From: JALORV01 sp963766365
GTDB taxonomy: Bacteria > Pseudomonadota > Gammaproteobacteria > Burkholderiales > Burkholderiaceae_F
Length of the DNA stretch: 64,000 nt
Reading direction: 5' to 3'
Assembly: GCA_963766365.1 (NCBI GenBank)
Contig: CAVXZK010000002.1
Coordinates: 107,159-171,158, forward strand
Below the pieces are notes generated by a model. That model ran no database searches, had not been told where the DNA came from, and saw only the letters and a list, made by a program, of their open reading frames with translations. A program made the translations under genes and the position numbers. Of the stretch, positions 34,327 through 42,760 are shown in pieces (the stretch's first letter is position 1; every line of letters starts with the position of its first letter).

Positions 34327-35868
34327 ATGAACGCACCGGTCGACCTCGCGCATCCGCCAACGCAGATGCTTGCCGAGCGAATTCCGCTCGAAGGCAGCGG
34401 CCCGGTGGATGTCGAACGCCAACGCGCTGTCGTCGCACGGCTGCGTACGTTCCTGCCCGAGCATTGCGTGCTCTGGCGCGACGAGGACACGCGGCCGTAC
34501 GAATGCGACGGCCTGACGCTGTATCGGCAACTGCCGATGGTGGTCGCGCTGCCGGAAGACGAGGATCAGGTGGTGCAGATCCTGCGCGCCTGCCATGAAC
34601 TGAAGGTGCCTGTGGTCCCGCGGGGCGCCGGCACGGGACTCTCGGGCGGCGCGCTGCCACACGGCCAGGGCGTGCTGCTATCCCTCGCCAAGTTCAATCG
34701 CATCCTGAAGATCGATCCGCTGGCGCGCACGGCGACGGTGCAGCCCGGCGTGCGCAACTCCGCCATCTCCGAGAGCGTCGCGCACCTCGGCCTGTACTAC
34801 GCGCCTGACCCGTCGAGCCAGATCGCGTGCACGATCGGTGGCAACATCGCCGAGAACGCCGGCGGGGTCCACTGCCTGAAGTACGGCCTCACCTTGCACA
34901 ACGTCCAATGCGTGCGTGGGGTGACGATCGAAGGCGACATCGTCGAGATCGGCTCCGCAGCCCCGGACAGCGCCGGCTACGACCTGCTGCCATTGGTGGT
35001 CGGCTCCGAGGGCCTGCTGCTGGTGCTGACCGAAGCGACACTGAAGCTGGTGCCCAAGCCGCTGAAGCAGCAGGTGGTCATGGCCTCGTTCGACGACATC
35101 GAGAAGGGCGGCGACGCGGTGGCAGCCGTCATTGCGGCCGGCATCATCCCGGCCGGCATGGAAATGATGGACAAGCCGGCGACCGCCGCCGTCGAGCCTT
35201 TCGTCAAGGCTGGCTACGACCTCGATGCCGCGGCGATCCTGCTGGTCGAATCCGACGGCACGCCGGAGGAAGTGGCCGAGGAAATCGATCGCATCAAGGC
35301 CGTGCTCGACAACAGTGGCGCAACGCAACTCAAGGTCTCGCAATCCGAGCCCGAGCGCCTGCGTTTCTGGGCGGGGCGCAAGGCGGCATTCCCGGCTGTA
35401 GGCCGCATCTCACCCGACTATTACTGCATGGACGGCACGATCCCGCGCAAACGCCTCGGCGAGGTGCTGAAGGCGATCGGCACGATGGAGCAGAAGTACG
35501 GCCTGCGGTGTGCCAACGTCTTCCATGCCGGCGACGGCAACCTGCACCCGCTGATCATGTTCGATGCCAACGACCCGGCGTCTGTTGTCAGCGCCGAGGA
35601 GTTCGGTTTCGAGATCCTCGAACTCTCGATCGCCGTCGGCGGGACGGTGACCGGTGAGCATGGGGTTGGCGTGGAGAAGATCCACCAGATGTGCCAGCAG
35701 TTCGACACTGAGACGCTGCAGGCCTTCCACGCGATCAAGCGCGCCTTTGACCCGCCGGGGCTGCTCAACCCGGGCAAGGCAGTTCCGACACTGAACCGCT
35801 GCGCCGAGTACGGCAAGATGCACGTGCATGGCGGCCAACTGAAGTTTCCGGACCTGCCGCGGTACTGA
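34327..35868 (+). CDS. glcD: glycolate oxidase subunit GlcD (FAD)
   Basis: A 513-aa FAD subunit of the GlcDEF glycolate dehydrogenase, which oxidises glycolate to glyoxylate and feeds electrons to the quinone pool. The VAO-type FAD domain motifs are present: PRGAGTGLSGGALP, DPSSQIACTIGGNIAENAGGVHCLKYG and the C-terminal HAGDGNLHPL and GTVTGEHGVGVEK blocks. Length is close to E. coli GlcD (499). ATG 34327 is followed by an N-terminal extension of about 30 residues. glcE, glcF, lrgA and lrgB follow on the same strand. Confidence 0.93.
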   Translation: MNAPVDLAHPPTQMLAERIPLEGSGPVDVERQRAVVARLRTFLPEHCVLWRDEDTRPYECDGLTLYRQLPMVVALPEDEDQVVQILRACHELKVPVVPRGAGTGLSGGALPHGQGVLLSLAKFNRILKIDPLARTATVQPGVRNSAISESVAHLGLYYAPDPSSQIACTIGGNIAENAGGVHCLKYGLTLHNVQCVRGVTIEGDIVEIGSAAPDSAGYDLLPLVVGSEGLLLVLTEATLKLVPKPLKQQVVMASFDDIEKGGDAVAAVIAAGIIPAGMEMMDKPATAAVEPFVKAGYDLDAAAILLVESDGTPEEVAEEIDRIKAVLDNSGATQLKVSQSEPERLRFWAGRKAAFPAVGRISPDYYCMDGTIPRKRLGEVLKAIGTMEQKYGLRCANVFHAGDGNLHPLIMFDANDPASVVSAEEFGFEILELSIAVGGTVTGEHGVGVEKIHQMCQQFDTETLQAFHAIKRAFDPPGLLNPGKAVPTLNRCAEYGKMHVHGGQLKFPDLPRY

Positions 35869-35926
35869 TGGTGACGAGGCCGCGTTTCCCATTGCGCCGT
35901 CGCTGCATCGCCTTCCGCACTTCACG

Positions 35927-36994
35927 ATGAGCGAACCCGAGCATCCGGCGCTGAAGCGCCTGCGCGACCGCGTGCGCGAAGCCACCGCTCGACGCACTCC
36001 GCTGCGCATCCGCGCCGGCGGCACCAAGGACTTCTACGGCAACCCCACCACCGGTGAGCTGCTCGACCCGCGCGAGTACTCGGGCATTGTCGACTACGCA
36101 CCGACCGAGCTCGTCGTCACCGTCCGCAGCGGTACACCGCTGGCGCAGCTCGAAGCGGCACTCGCCGAGCAGAACCAGATGCTGCCGTTCGAGCCGCCGC
36201 ACTTCGGCGACGGTGCCACGGTCGGCGGTGCCGTGGCCGCCGGACTGGCGGGACCGCGGCGCGTCGCGGCCGGGTCGCTGCGCGACCTGATCTTGGGCGC
36301 CAGCGTGATCAACGGCAACGGTGAAGTGCTGGCCTTCGGCGGGCGTGTGATGAAGAACGTCGCGGGTTACGACATGGCACGCACTCTCGCAGGTTCGCTG
36401 GGCACGCTCGGCGTGCTGGTCGACCTTTCATTGAAGGTGTTGCCGAAGCCCGTGGCCGAACGCACGCTGCGCTTCGATCTTGACGAGGCCACGGCGATCC
36501 GCCAGCTCAACGAATGGGGCGGACAGCCGCTACCGATCTCGGCCAGCGCGTGGCTCGATGGCGTGACGTATGTGCGCCTGTCCGGCGCACGTGCGGCGGT
36601 CGACGCCGCGCAGACCCGGCTGGGTGGCCGCGTGGTCGACGATGCCGATCGCTGGTGGGCCGAACTGCGCGAGCAGCGCCTGCCGTTCTTCGGTGGCGAC
36701 GACACGCTGTGGCGGCTGGCTGTGCCTCCCACCACGCCGCCACTGCGCCTGCCCCACACCCTGCTCGAGTGGCATGGCGGCCAGCGCTGGGTGCGCGGAG
36801 AGCATGTGGCCGAGGCCATGCATCCTCTCTGCACCGCGCTCGGCGGCCACGCCACTCGCTTCCGTGGCGGGGATGCGCGCGTCCCGGCGTTCCAGCCGCT
36901 CGAGCCCGTGCTTGCGCGCCTGAATGCGCGACTGAAAGCAGAGTTCGATCCGGCGGGCATCTTCAACCCAGGCCGGCTGAATGTGGTGAACTGA
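35927..36994 (+). CDS. glcE: glycolate oxidase subunit GlcE
   Basis: A 355-aa FAD-binding subunit of glycolate dehydrogenase. It is a shortened relative of GlcD, with the first FAD half (RIRAGGTKDFYG, EPPHFGDGATVGGAVAAGLAGPRR, AFGGRVMKNVAGYDMARTLAGSLGTLG) and an abbreviated C-terminal cap. The FAD-binding GRVMKNVAGYD stretch is characteristic of GlcE. The gene lies 58 bases after glcD and 3 bases before glcF, so all three subunits are translated from one mRNA. Confidence 0.93.
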   Translation: MSEPEHPALKRLRDRVREATARRTPLRIRAGGTKDFYGNPTTGELLDPREYSGIVDYAPTELVVTVRSGTPLAQLEAALAEQNQMLPFEPPHFGDGATVGGAVAAGLAGPRRVAAGSLRDLILGASVINGNGEVLAFGGRVMKNVAGYDMARTLAGSLGTLGVLVDLSLKVLPKPVAERTLRFDLDEATAIRQLNEWGGQPLPISASAWLDGVTYVRLSGARAAVDAAQTRLGGRVVDDADRWWAELREQRLPFFGGDDTLWRLAVPPTTPPLRLPHTLLEWHGGQRWVRGEHVAEAMHPLCTALGGHATRFRGGDARVPAFQPLEPVLARLNARLKAEFDPAGIFNPGRLNVVN

Positions 36995-36997
36995 TCC

Positions 36998-38224
36998 ATG
37001 CAGACGCAACTGGCCGACTGGATCCGAGATACGCCCGACGGCAAGGAGGCGGACGCGATCCTGCGCAAGTGCGTGCACTGCGGCTTCTGCACGGCGACCT
37101 GTCCAACCTACCAGCTGCTCGGTGATGAGCTCGACTCGCCGCGCGGCCGTATCTACCTGATGAAGCAGATGCTCGAAGGCGTCGAAGTCACCGCCAAGAC
37201 GCAGCTGCACCTGGATCGCTGCCTGACCTGCCGCAGCTGCGAGACCACCTGCCCGTCCGGTGTGCAGTACGGTCGGCTGGTCGACATCGGTCGCAAGCTC
37301 GTGGACGACCGCGTGGAGCGCCCGATGACGCAGCGCTTCATGCGTGGCGCGCTGAAGGCCGGACTCACCAGTCCCTTCTTTGCACCGGCGATGAAGATGG
37401 GTCAGCTGGTGCGCCCGTTGCTGCCGGCCAGCCTGAAGGCCAAGGTACCCGCCGCACAGAACGCCGGCGCATATCCGTCAGGTCAGCACAAGCGCCGCAT
37501 GATCCTGCTCGAGGGCTGCGTGCAGCCGGCAATGGCACCGAACATCAACACGTCGACCGCGCGCGTACTCGATGCGCTCGGCATCGAGGCCCTGCGACCC
37601 ACGAAGGCAGGCTGTTGCGGGGCGATCCGGTATCACCTGAACGACCACGACGGCGGACTCGATGACGCCCGTCGCAACATCGATGCCTGGTGGCCGCTGA
37701 TCGAAGGCGGCGCCGAGGCGATCGTGATGAATGCCAGCGGCTGCGGCCAGCAGGTGAAGGAATACGGCCACATGCTCGCGCGCGACCCGGCCTATGCCGC
37801 CAAAGCGCAGCGCGTCGGCGACCTGACGAAAGATGTCGCCGAGATCCTGCCCGCGCTCAGCGACGAACTGAAGCGCAAGCTCGGCAACGGCGTCGCCGGC
37901 AAGGTGGTGTTCCACTCGCCGTGCACCCTGCAACACGGGATAAAGGTCAAGGGCGCGGTCGAAGCGCTGCTGACCTCACTCGGCGCCACGGTGCCGCCGG
38001 TCGGCGAGAGCCACTTTTGTTGCGGCTCGGCCGGCACCTACTCGGTGTTGCAGCCGGACTTGTCGATCCAGTTGCGCGACCGCCGCCTAGGCCACCTGCA
38101 GGCCCCGCAGCCGGACGCGATCCTGTCTGCCAACATCGGTTGCATCACGCACCTGCAGAGCGGCACCGAGACGCGCGTGATGCACTGGATCGAGTGGCTC
38201 GACGAGCGCTTGAACCCGCGCTGA
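36998..38224 (+). CDS. glcF: glycolate oxidase iron-sulfur subunit GlcF
   Basis: A 408-aa iron-sulfur subunit. Two ferredoxin-type [4Fe-4S] motifs lie near residues 24-35 (CVHCGFCTATCP) and 75-86 (CLTCRSCETTCP). The C-terminal half has two cysteine-rich CCG domains (KAGCCGAIRYHL and ESHFCCGSAGTYS) typical of GlcF, heterodisulfide-reductase-like proteins. It accepts electrons from GlcD/GlcE flavins and passes them to the quinone pool at the membrane. Start ATG 36998 follows the glcE stop by three bases. Confidence 0.95.
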   Translation: MQTQLADWIRDTPDGKEADAILRKCVHCGFCTATCPTYQLLGDELDSPRGRIYLMKQMLEGVEVTAKTQLHLDRCLTCRSCETTCPSGVQYGRLVDIGRKLVDDRVERPMTQRFMRGALKAGLTSPFFAPAMKMGQLVRPLLPASLKAKVPAAQNAGAYPSGQHKRRMILLEGCVQPAMAPNINTSTARVLDALGIEALRPTKAGCCGAIRYHLNDHDGGLDDARRNIDAWWPLIEGGAEAIVMNASGCGQQVKEYGHMLARDPAYAAKAQRVGDLTKDVAEILPALSDELKRKLGNGVAGKVVFHSPCTLQHGIKVKGAVEALLTSLGATVPPVGESHFCCGSAGTYSVLQPDLSIQLRDRRLGHLQAPQPDAILSANIGCITHLQSGTETRVMHWIEWLDERLNPR

Positions 38225-38227
38225 CGA

Positions 38228-38587
38228 ATGCTTGAGGCACTGGCGACGCTGCTGGTCTTCCAGGCGATCGGCGAGGTGCTGAGCTACCTGCTGCGCCTGC
38301 CGGTGCCCGGTCCGGTGCTGGGCATGGCGCTGCTGCTGGGCCTGCTGTTGTTGCGACCGGCGACGATCGACGGGTTGCGACCGACCTCGTTGGAACTCCT
38401 GAAACACCTGTCGCTGCTGTTTGTCCCGGCCGGGGTCGGCGTGATGCTGCATGTTGCACGCATCGGCAACGAATGGCTGCCGATCGTCGTCTCACTGCTC
38501 GTGAGCACGGCGCTCGCCATCGCCGTCACCGCATTGGTCGTCAGATGGACCGCACGACGCTTCGCGCTCGATGACACCGAGGCTTGA
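38228..38587 (+). CDS. lrgA: CidA/LrgA-family membrane protein
   Basis: A 119-aa protein with four hydrophobic helices, the size and motifs of CidA/LrgA (VPGPVLGMALLLGLLLL near residues 25-42 and KHLSLLFVPAGVGVM near 58-72). These proteins were first described as holin-like partners of LrgB but in several organisms, and in plastids, LrgAB-type pairs transport small carboxylates. It starts three bases after the glcF stop and overlaps lrgB by 17 bases, so it belongs to the glycolate operon. The context favours transport of glycolate or a related acid over a lysis role. That is inference. Confidence 0.82.
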   Translation: MLEALATLLVFQAIGEVLSYLLRLPVPGPVLGMALLLGLLLLRPATIDGLRPTSLELLKHLSLLFVPAGVGVMLHVARIGNEWLPIVVSLLVSTALAIAVTALVVRWTARRFALDDTEA

Positions 38588-39305
38588 CTCGATCTGGGTC
38601 TATCTCGCCGCCACGCCGCTGCTCGGCCTGACCGCGACGCTGCTCGCCTACATCGTTGCCTACAGGATCTACCAGCGCAGCGGCATGAATCCGCTCGCCA
38701 ACCCGGTGGCAATTGCCGTCGTCCTGCTCGTGACACTGCTGGCGCTGACCGGCACGCCGTACCAGACCTACTTTGACGGCGCGCAGTTCGTGCATTTCCT
38801 TCTCGGTCCGGCGACCGTTGCACTGGCCGTGCCGCTCTACGACCAGCGTGCGCGGCTGGCGCGCCTGTGGTTGCCGCTCACCCTCGGGCTGGGCGCGGGC
38901 GTAGTCACGGCGATCGGTTCGGCGCTGGGAATCGCGTGGGCGCTAGGCGCATCGCGCGAAACGCTGTTGTCGCTGGCACCGAAGTCGGTGACGACGCCGA
39001 TCGCGATGGGCATCGCCGAGAAGATCGGCGGCCTGCCATCGCTCACAGCCGTGTTCGTGATCCTGACCGGCATGATCGGCGCGATCATCGCGCGACCGTT
39101 GCTCAATGCGCTGCGGATCGACTCGCATGCGGCGCGCGGATTTGCGGTGGGAGTGGCCGCGCACGGCATCGGCACCGCCCGCGCGTTCCAGGTCAGCGAG
39201 CAGATGGGCGCGTTCGCAGGTCTGGCGATGGGACTGACCGCGCTGGTCACCGCCTTCATCGCACCATGGATGGCGCCGACGCTCGTGGCGCTGCTGTCGC
39301 GCTGA
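38571..39305 (+). CDS. lrgB: CidB/LrgB-family membrane protein
   Basis: A 244-aa LrgB-family protein with seven or eight hydrophobic helices and the conserved blocks LGPATVALAVPLY (about residues 79-91), APKSVTTPIAMGIAEKIGG and GVAAHGIGTARAF. Homologues act with LrgA as a carboxylate transporter; the plastid fusion protein PLGG1 carries glycolate and glycerate. The gene overlaps lrgA and ends the set glcD-glcE-glcF-lrgA-lrgB, making it the probable glycolate permease of this operon, in place of E. coli GlcA. That assignment is by analogy only. Confidence 0.85.
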   Translation: MTPRLDSIWVYLAATPLLGLTATLLAYIVAYRIYQRSGMNPLANPVAIAVVLLVTLLALTGTPYQTYFDGAQFVHFLLGPATVALAVPLYDQRARLARLWLPLTLGLGAGVVTAIGSALGIAWALGASRETLLSLAPKSVTTPIAMGIAEKIGGLPSLTAVFVILTGMIGAIIARPLLNALRIDSHAARGFAVGVAAHGIGTARAFQVSEQMGAFAGLAMGLTALVTAFIAPWMAPTLVALLSR

Positions 39306-39321
39306 ACTTTCGCGGGACCCC

Positions 39322-39612
39322 ATGCGACGCGAATCGAAAGCGCCGATCGACCGCCTGTTGAACCTGGGTCCGAAGTCAGCGCAGTGGCTGGCGGCGATCG
39401 GGATCAGCACTGAGGCCGCACTGCGACGTATCGGCCCTGTGCCGGCATACGTGCAGCTAAAGCGGATGCGGCGTGGTGTCAGCCTCAACCTGCTCTATGC
39501 AATGGTAGGTGCCCTTGAGGGAGTGCACTGGACCGAGATCCGTCGCACGCGCCGCCTCGAACTGCTGCTCGAAGTGGAAGACCATGAAAAGCGCCATTCG
39601 CCGCACCAGTGA
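39322..39612 (+). CDS. stand-alone TfoX C-terminal domain protein
   Basis: A 96-aa protein consisting of the TfoX C-terminal domain only: LLNLGPKSAQWLAAIGISTEAALRRIGPVPAYVQLKR and LNLLYAMVGALEGVHWTEI, a helix-hairpin-like helical fold. TfoX/Sxy regulates competence and carries this domain after an N-terminal domain that is absent here. Short stand-alone versions are common and their function is unknown. It lies 16 bases after lrgB and may be cotranscribed with the glc operon. A hairpin follows its stop. Confidence 0.8.
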   Translation: MRRESKAPIDRLLNLGPKSAQWLAAIGISTEAALRRIGPVPAYVQLKRMRRGVSLNLLYAMVGALEGVHWTEIRRTRRLELLLEVEDHEKRHSPHQ

Positions 39613-39613
39613 A

Positions 39614-39677
39614 GCCCGGCCCACGAAAAGCAGCGCGCAGTCCTGGAAGGTTCGTTGCGCGCTGCGCTTAGCCGGGC
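39614..39677 (+). terminator. nested hairpin between convergent genes
   Basis: Outer arms GCCCGGC (39614-39620) and GCCGGGC (39671-39677) enclose inner arms GCAGCGCGCA (39630-39639) and TGCGCGCTGC (39656-39665), giving a long two-part stem just after the TfoX-domain gene and before the convergent Gly-rich gene. There is no T-run. It is the best candidate for a bidirectional transcription barrier in this gap. Confidence 0.45.
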
Positions 39678-39723
39678 CGAGAGCCGACCGTGGAACGTCG
39701 GCCCTGGTGCCTGATCAAGAGCC

Positions 39724-40224
39724 CTACTGGGTGAAGCGACCGTGGGCTTTCATGCGATCACACATCGCTTCGTTCGGGCCGCCGACGGCCTGGCCCTTTT
39801 CCTTCGCACGCGCCTGGATCTGCTTGCTGAAGTCCGCCATGTACGACTTGCACTCGTCGTACGATGCCAGGCTCTGCATCTTGGCGTGGTGCGCGGTGCG
39901 TTCTTCGTCGGTCAGCAGCGAAGCGCCACGACCCATTCCCGGCCCATACCCCGGTCCCATGCCTTGACGCATCCCCGGTCCGGCGCCTGCACCACATCCT
40001 CCTGGTCCATAGCCGGCACCGCAGCCCGGTCCGCCGCCTGCTCCAGGGCCGGTTCCCGCCGCACACCCTTGCCCGCCGCCTGGCCCGTAGCCCGCACCGC
40101 AGCCCATGCCATGCCCGGGTCCGTAGCCACCGTGCGCCAGAGCCGTACCCGCTGCCAGCACGACCGTCGCCGCTGCCAAACCGAGACTCACGATCATCCT
40201 GCGTTGTCCTGTCATCCGCGTCAT
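39724..40224 (-). CDS. exported Gly-rich protein with GYGPG repeats
   Basis: A 166-aa exported protein from ATG 40224, five bases after GGGAGA. Residues 1-30 are a signal peptide (RRMIVSLGLAAATVVLAAGTALA). Residues 31 to about 95 are low-complexity Gly/Pro/Tyr repeats with interspersed cysteines (GYGPG, GCGAG, GPG units). The C-terminal 65 residues are a charged helical domain (LTDEERTAHHAKMQSLASYDECKSYM) followed by EAMCDRMK. This organisation resembles small periplasmic metal-stress proteins; the Cys/His content supports metal binding, but I do not recognise a named family. The ORF continues upstream of the ATG without a signal. Confidence 0.7.
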   Translation of the reverse strand: MTRMTGQRRMIVSLGLAAATVVLAAGTALAHGGYGPGHGMGCGAGYGPGGGQGCAAGTGPGAGGGPGCGAGYGPGGCGAGAGPGMRQGMGPGYGPGMGRGASLLTDEERTAHHAKMQSLASYDECKSYMADFSKQIQARAKEKGQAVGGPNEAMCDRMKAHGRFTQ

Positions 40225-40356
40225 CACGATCTCCCTTGAAACTGATGAACGCAGATTAGGTTTGCTGCCCGGCGCGCACTTGTGCACGGTCAAGCGCCGC
40301 CGGTCGCGGGATGTGAGAGTCGTAACGAAGTGTTTCTGCGGCGCCGGGCCGCGAGT

Positions 40357-40977
40357 TCACTGGAGCGTTTCGGACGCAATGACGCGTACACCGGCGTCGG
40401 AAAACGCACGCCGCGCGGCATCAAGCGAACCCCCGGTGTCGATCGCGCGGCAGGCATCATCGATGACGATCGCCTCGAAGCCGCGCAGGCGCGCATCGAG
40501 GGCGCTCCACGCCACACAGAAATCGAGCGCCAGCCCGGCGAGGTATACCGTACGCACGCCGCGCTCGTTCAACAGCCCGGCCAGTCCGGTCGGCGTCCTG
40601 CGGTCTGCTTCGAGAAACGTCGAGTAGCTGTCGGTATGCGCGTGGTAGCCCTTGCGGATCACGCCCTGTGCGCGTGGCACGTCGAGCCCGTCGGCGAACG
40701 CCGCGCCGCGAGTGCCCTGGATGCAGTGGTCCGGCCAGAGCACCTGATGCCCGTAGGGCAGCTCCATGGTCGAAAACGGCACCTGGCCACGGTGCGACGA
40801 CGCAAAAGAGATATGACCCGGCGGATGCCAGTCCTGCGACAGCAGCACGTTGTCGAACCGGGTCGCGATCCGGTTGATGACCGGGATGACTTCATCGCCC
40901 CGATCGACCGCGAGCGCCCCGCCCGGCAGGAAGTCGTTCTGGATGTCAACGACCAGCAGGACGGCGTCACGGCGCAT
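40357..40977 (-). CDS. pncA: nicotinamidase PncA
   Basis: A 206-aa isochorismatase-fold nicotinamidase that converts nicotinamide to nicotinate for NAD salvage. The catalytic triad is D11 (VVDIQNDF), K109 (VIRKGYH) and C154 (ALDFCVAW), matching E. coli PncA; metal ligands D49, H51 (SQDWHP) and H84 (WPDHC) are present. The ATG shares a base with the pntB stop (TGATG), so pncA is translated as the last gene of the pnt transhydrogenase operon, linking NAD supply with NADPH balance. Confidence 0.93.
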   Translation of the reverse strand: MRRDAVLLVVDIQNDFLPGGALAVDRGDEVIPVINRIATRFDNVLLSQDWHPPGHISFASSHRGQVPFSTMELPYGHQVLWPDHCIQGTRGAAFADGLDVPRAQGVIRKGYHAHTDSYSTFLEADRRTPTGLAGLLNERGVRTVYLAGLALDFCVAWSALDARLRGFEAIVIDDACRAIDTGGSLDAARRAFSDAGVRVIASETLQ

Positions 40978-42407
40978 CAGCCAACGGCCTTGCCCATCTC
41001 CTCGACGACTTTCTTGGCATCGCCGAACACCATCATCGTCTTCGGCATGTAGAAGAGCTCGTTGTCGAGGCCGGCGTAGCCGGACGCCATCGAACGCTTG
41101 TTGACGATCACCTGTTTGGCCTTGTAGGCCTCGAGGATCGGCATGCCGGCGATCGCGGACTTCGGGTCCTTGGCGGCCGGGTTGACGACGTCGTTGGCAC
41201 CCAGGATCAGCGCGACGTCGGCCTCGCCGAACTCGCCGTTGATGTCCTCCATCTCGAACACCTGGTCGTACGGCACCTCGGCCTCGGCCAGCAGCACGTT
41301 CATGTGCCCCGGCATGCGGCCCGCGACCGGATGGATGGCGTACTTCACCTTCACGCCCTTGGCGATCAGTTTGTCCGCCAGTTCCTTCAGCGGATGCTGC
41401 GCGCGGGCGACGGCCAGGCCATAGCCCGGCACGATGATCACGGTCTCGGCGTTCTCCATCAGGAAGGCGGCGTCGTCCGGCGAACCCGACCGCACCGGGC
41501 GCTGCTCGGCCTTGCCGCTCGCTACCGCGACTTCACCGCCAAAGCCGCCGAGGATCACGTTGAAAAACGAGCGGTTCATCGCCTTGCACATGATGTAGCT
41601 GAGAATCGCGCCCGACGAGCCGACCAGCGAACCGGCGACGATCAGCATGAAGTTGTTCAGCGAGAAGCCGATGCCCGCTGCGGCCCAGCCCGAGTAGCTG
41701 TTGAGCATCGATACCACGACCGGCATGTCGGCACCGCCGATCGGGATGATGATCAGCACTCCGAGCACGAAGGCGATCGCCAGCATCGCCCAGAAGGCAA
41801 ACCAGTCCTGCGTGAACGCGAACCACAGGCCGAACACCCCCATCGCGATCGCCAGCGCGAGGTTCAGCATGTGCTGGCCCGAGAACACGACCGGCGCTCC
41901 CTGGAACAGGCGGAACTTGTACTTGCCCGACAGCTTGCCGAAGGCGATCACCGAACCCGAGAACGTGATCGCACCGACGAATGCACCGATGAAGAGCTCG
42001 ATGCGGTTGCCCGTCGGAATCAAGCCCTTGCTGTCGGCAATTCCGAAGGCGCCGGGCTCGGCCACCGCCGCGATCGCGATGAACACCGCCGCCAGGCCGA
42101 TCATGCTGTGCATGAAGGCGACCATCTCCGGCATCTTGGTCATCTCGACCTTGAACGCGATCGTGGTGCCTACCGCGCCCCCGACCACGAGACCGACCAG
42201 CACCCAGACCATACCGGCAGTGGCGATCTGCGGCGCGAGCTTGTAGACCAGCGCAACCGTCGTGACGATCGCGATCGCCATGCCGACCATGCCAAACGCG
42301 TTGCCGCGGCGCGAGGTGCTGGGATGAGACAGTCCCTTCAGCGCCTGGATGAAGAACACCGAGGCGACGAGGTACAGCAGGATGACGACGTTCATGCTGA
42401 GTGCCAT
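40977..42407 (-). CDS. pntB: NAD(P) transhydrogenase subunit beta
   Basis: A 476-aa membrane subunit of the proton-translocating transhydrogenase, which carries the NADP(H)-binding domain III and much of the proton channel. About eight hydrophobic segments occupy residues 1-260, followed by the NADP-binding domain with VIIVPGYGLAVARAQHPLKEL and VKYAIHPVAGRMPGHMNVLLAEA, then LILGANDVVNPAAK and the KRSMASGYAGLDN loop. It lies nine bases after pntAB and overlaps pncA by one base. Confidence 0.95.
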   Translation of the reverse strand: MALSMNVVILLYLVASVFFIQALKGLSHPSTSRRGNAFGMVGMAIAIVTTVALVYKLAPQIATAGMVWVLVGLVVGGAVGTTIAFKVEMTKMPEMVAFMHSMIGLAAVFIAIAAVAEPGAFGIADSKGLIPTGNRIELFIGAFVGAITFSGSVIAFGKLSGKYKFRLFQGAPVVFSGQHMLNLALAIAMGVFGLWFAFTQDWFAFWAMLAIAFVLGVLIIIPIGGADMPVVVSMLNSYSGWAAAGIGFSLNNFMLIVAGSLVGSSGAILSYIMCKAMNRSFFNVILGGFGGEVAVASGKAEQRPVRSGSPDDAAFLMENAETVIIVPGYGLAVARAQHPLKELADKLIAKGVKVKYAIHPVAGRMPGHMNVLLAEAEVPYDQVFEMEDINGEFGEADVALILGANDVVNPAAKDPKSAIAGMPILEAYKAKQVIVNKRSMASGYAGLDNELFYMPKTMMVFGDAKKVVEEMGKAVG

Positions 42408-42416
42408 CGCTCGCCC

Positions 42417-42734
42417 CTATTTCTTCTCGGCGGAGCCTGCCTTCGGCTCCTTCTTTTTGAACATCTCGAGCATCCGCCGCGTCACCAGGAAGCCGCCGAA
42501 GACGTTGACGGCCGCGAGCGCGACGGCCAGCACGCCCATCGTCTTGCCGAGCCCGGTCTCGGTCAGCGCCGCGGCGAGCATCGCGCCGACGATGATGATG
42601 GCGGACACCGCGTTGGTGACCGACATCAGTGGCGTGTGCAGGGCCGGAGTGACGTTCCACACCACGTGGTAGCCGACATAGATGGCCAGCACGAAGATGA
42701 TCAGGTTGATGATGATGGGGCTGACAGCTTCCAT
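42417..42734 (-). CDS. pntAB: NAD(P) transhydrogenase subunit alpha part 2
   Basis: A 105-aa membrane subunit corresponding to the C-terminal transmembrane part of the E. coli PntA, encoded separately here. It has three hydrophobic helices (IIINLIIFVLAIYVGYHVVWNV, VSAIIIVGAMLAAAL and MGVLAVALAAVNVFGGFLV) and the typical ending RRMLEMFKKKEPK. ATG 42734 lies 26 bases after the pntAA stop, and pntB follows in nine bases. The split-alpha arrangement is usual in alpha- and betaproteobacteria. Confidence 0.93.
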   Translation of the reverse strand: MEAVSPIIINLIIFVLAIYVGYHVVWNVTPALHTPLMSVTNAVSAIIIVGAMLAAALTETGLGKTMGVLAVALAAVNVFGGFLVTRRMLEMFKKKEPKAGSAEKK

Positions 42735-42760
42735 GTCGTCTCGCTCGCTCGATTCGGTCG

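Noticed and set aside
39900..40120. Tandem DNA repeat or CRISPR-like array at the Gly-rich stretch
   Set aside because: The periodicity comes from the coding of GYGPG units in the exported protein; there are no constant repeats with unique spacers.
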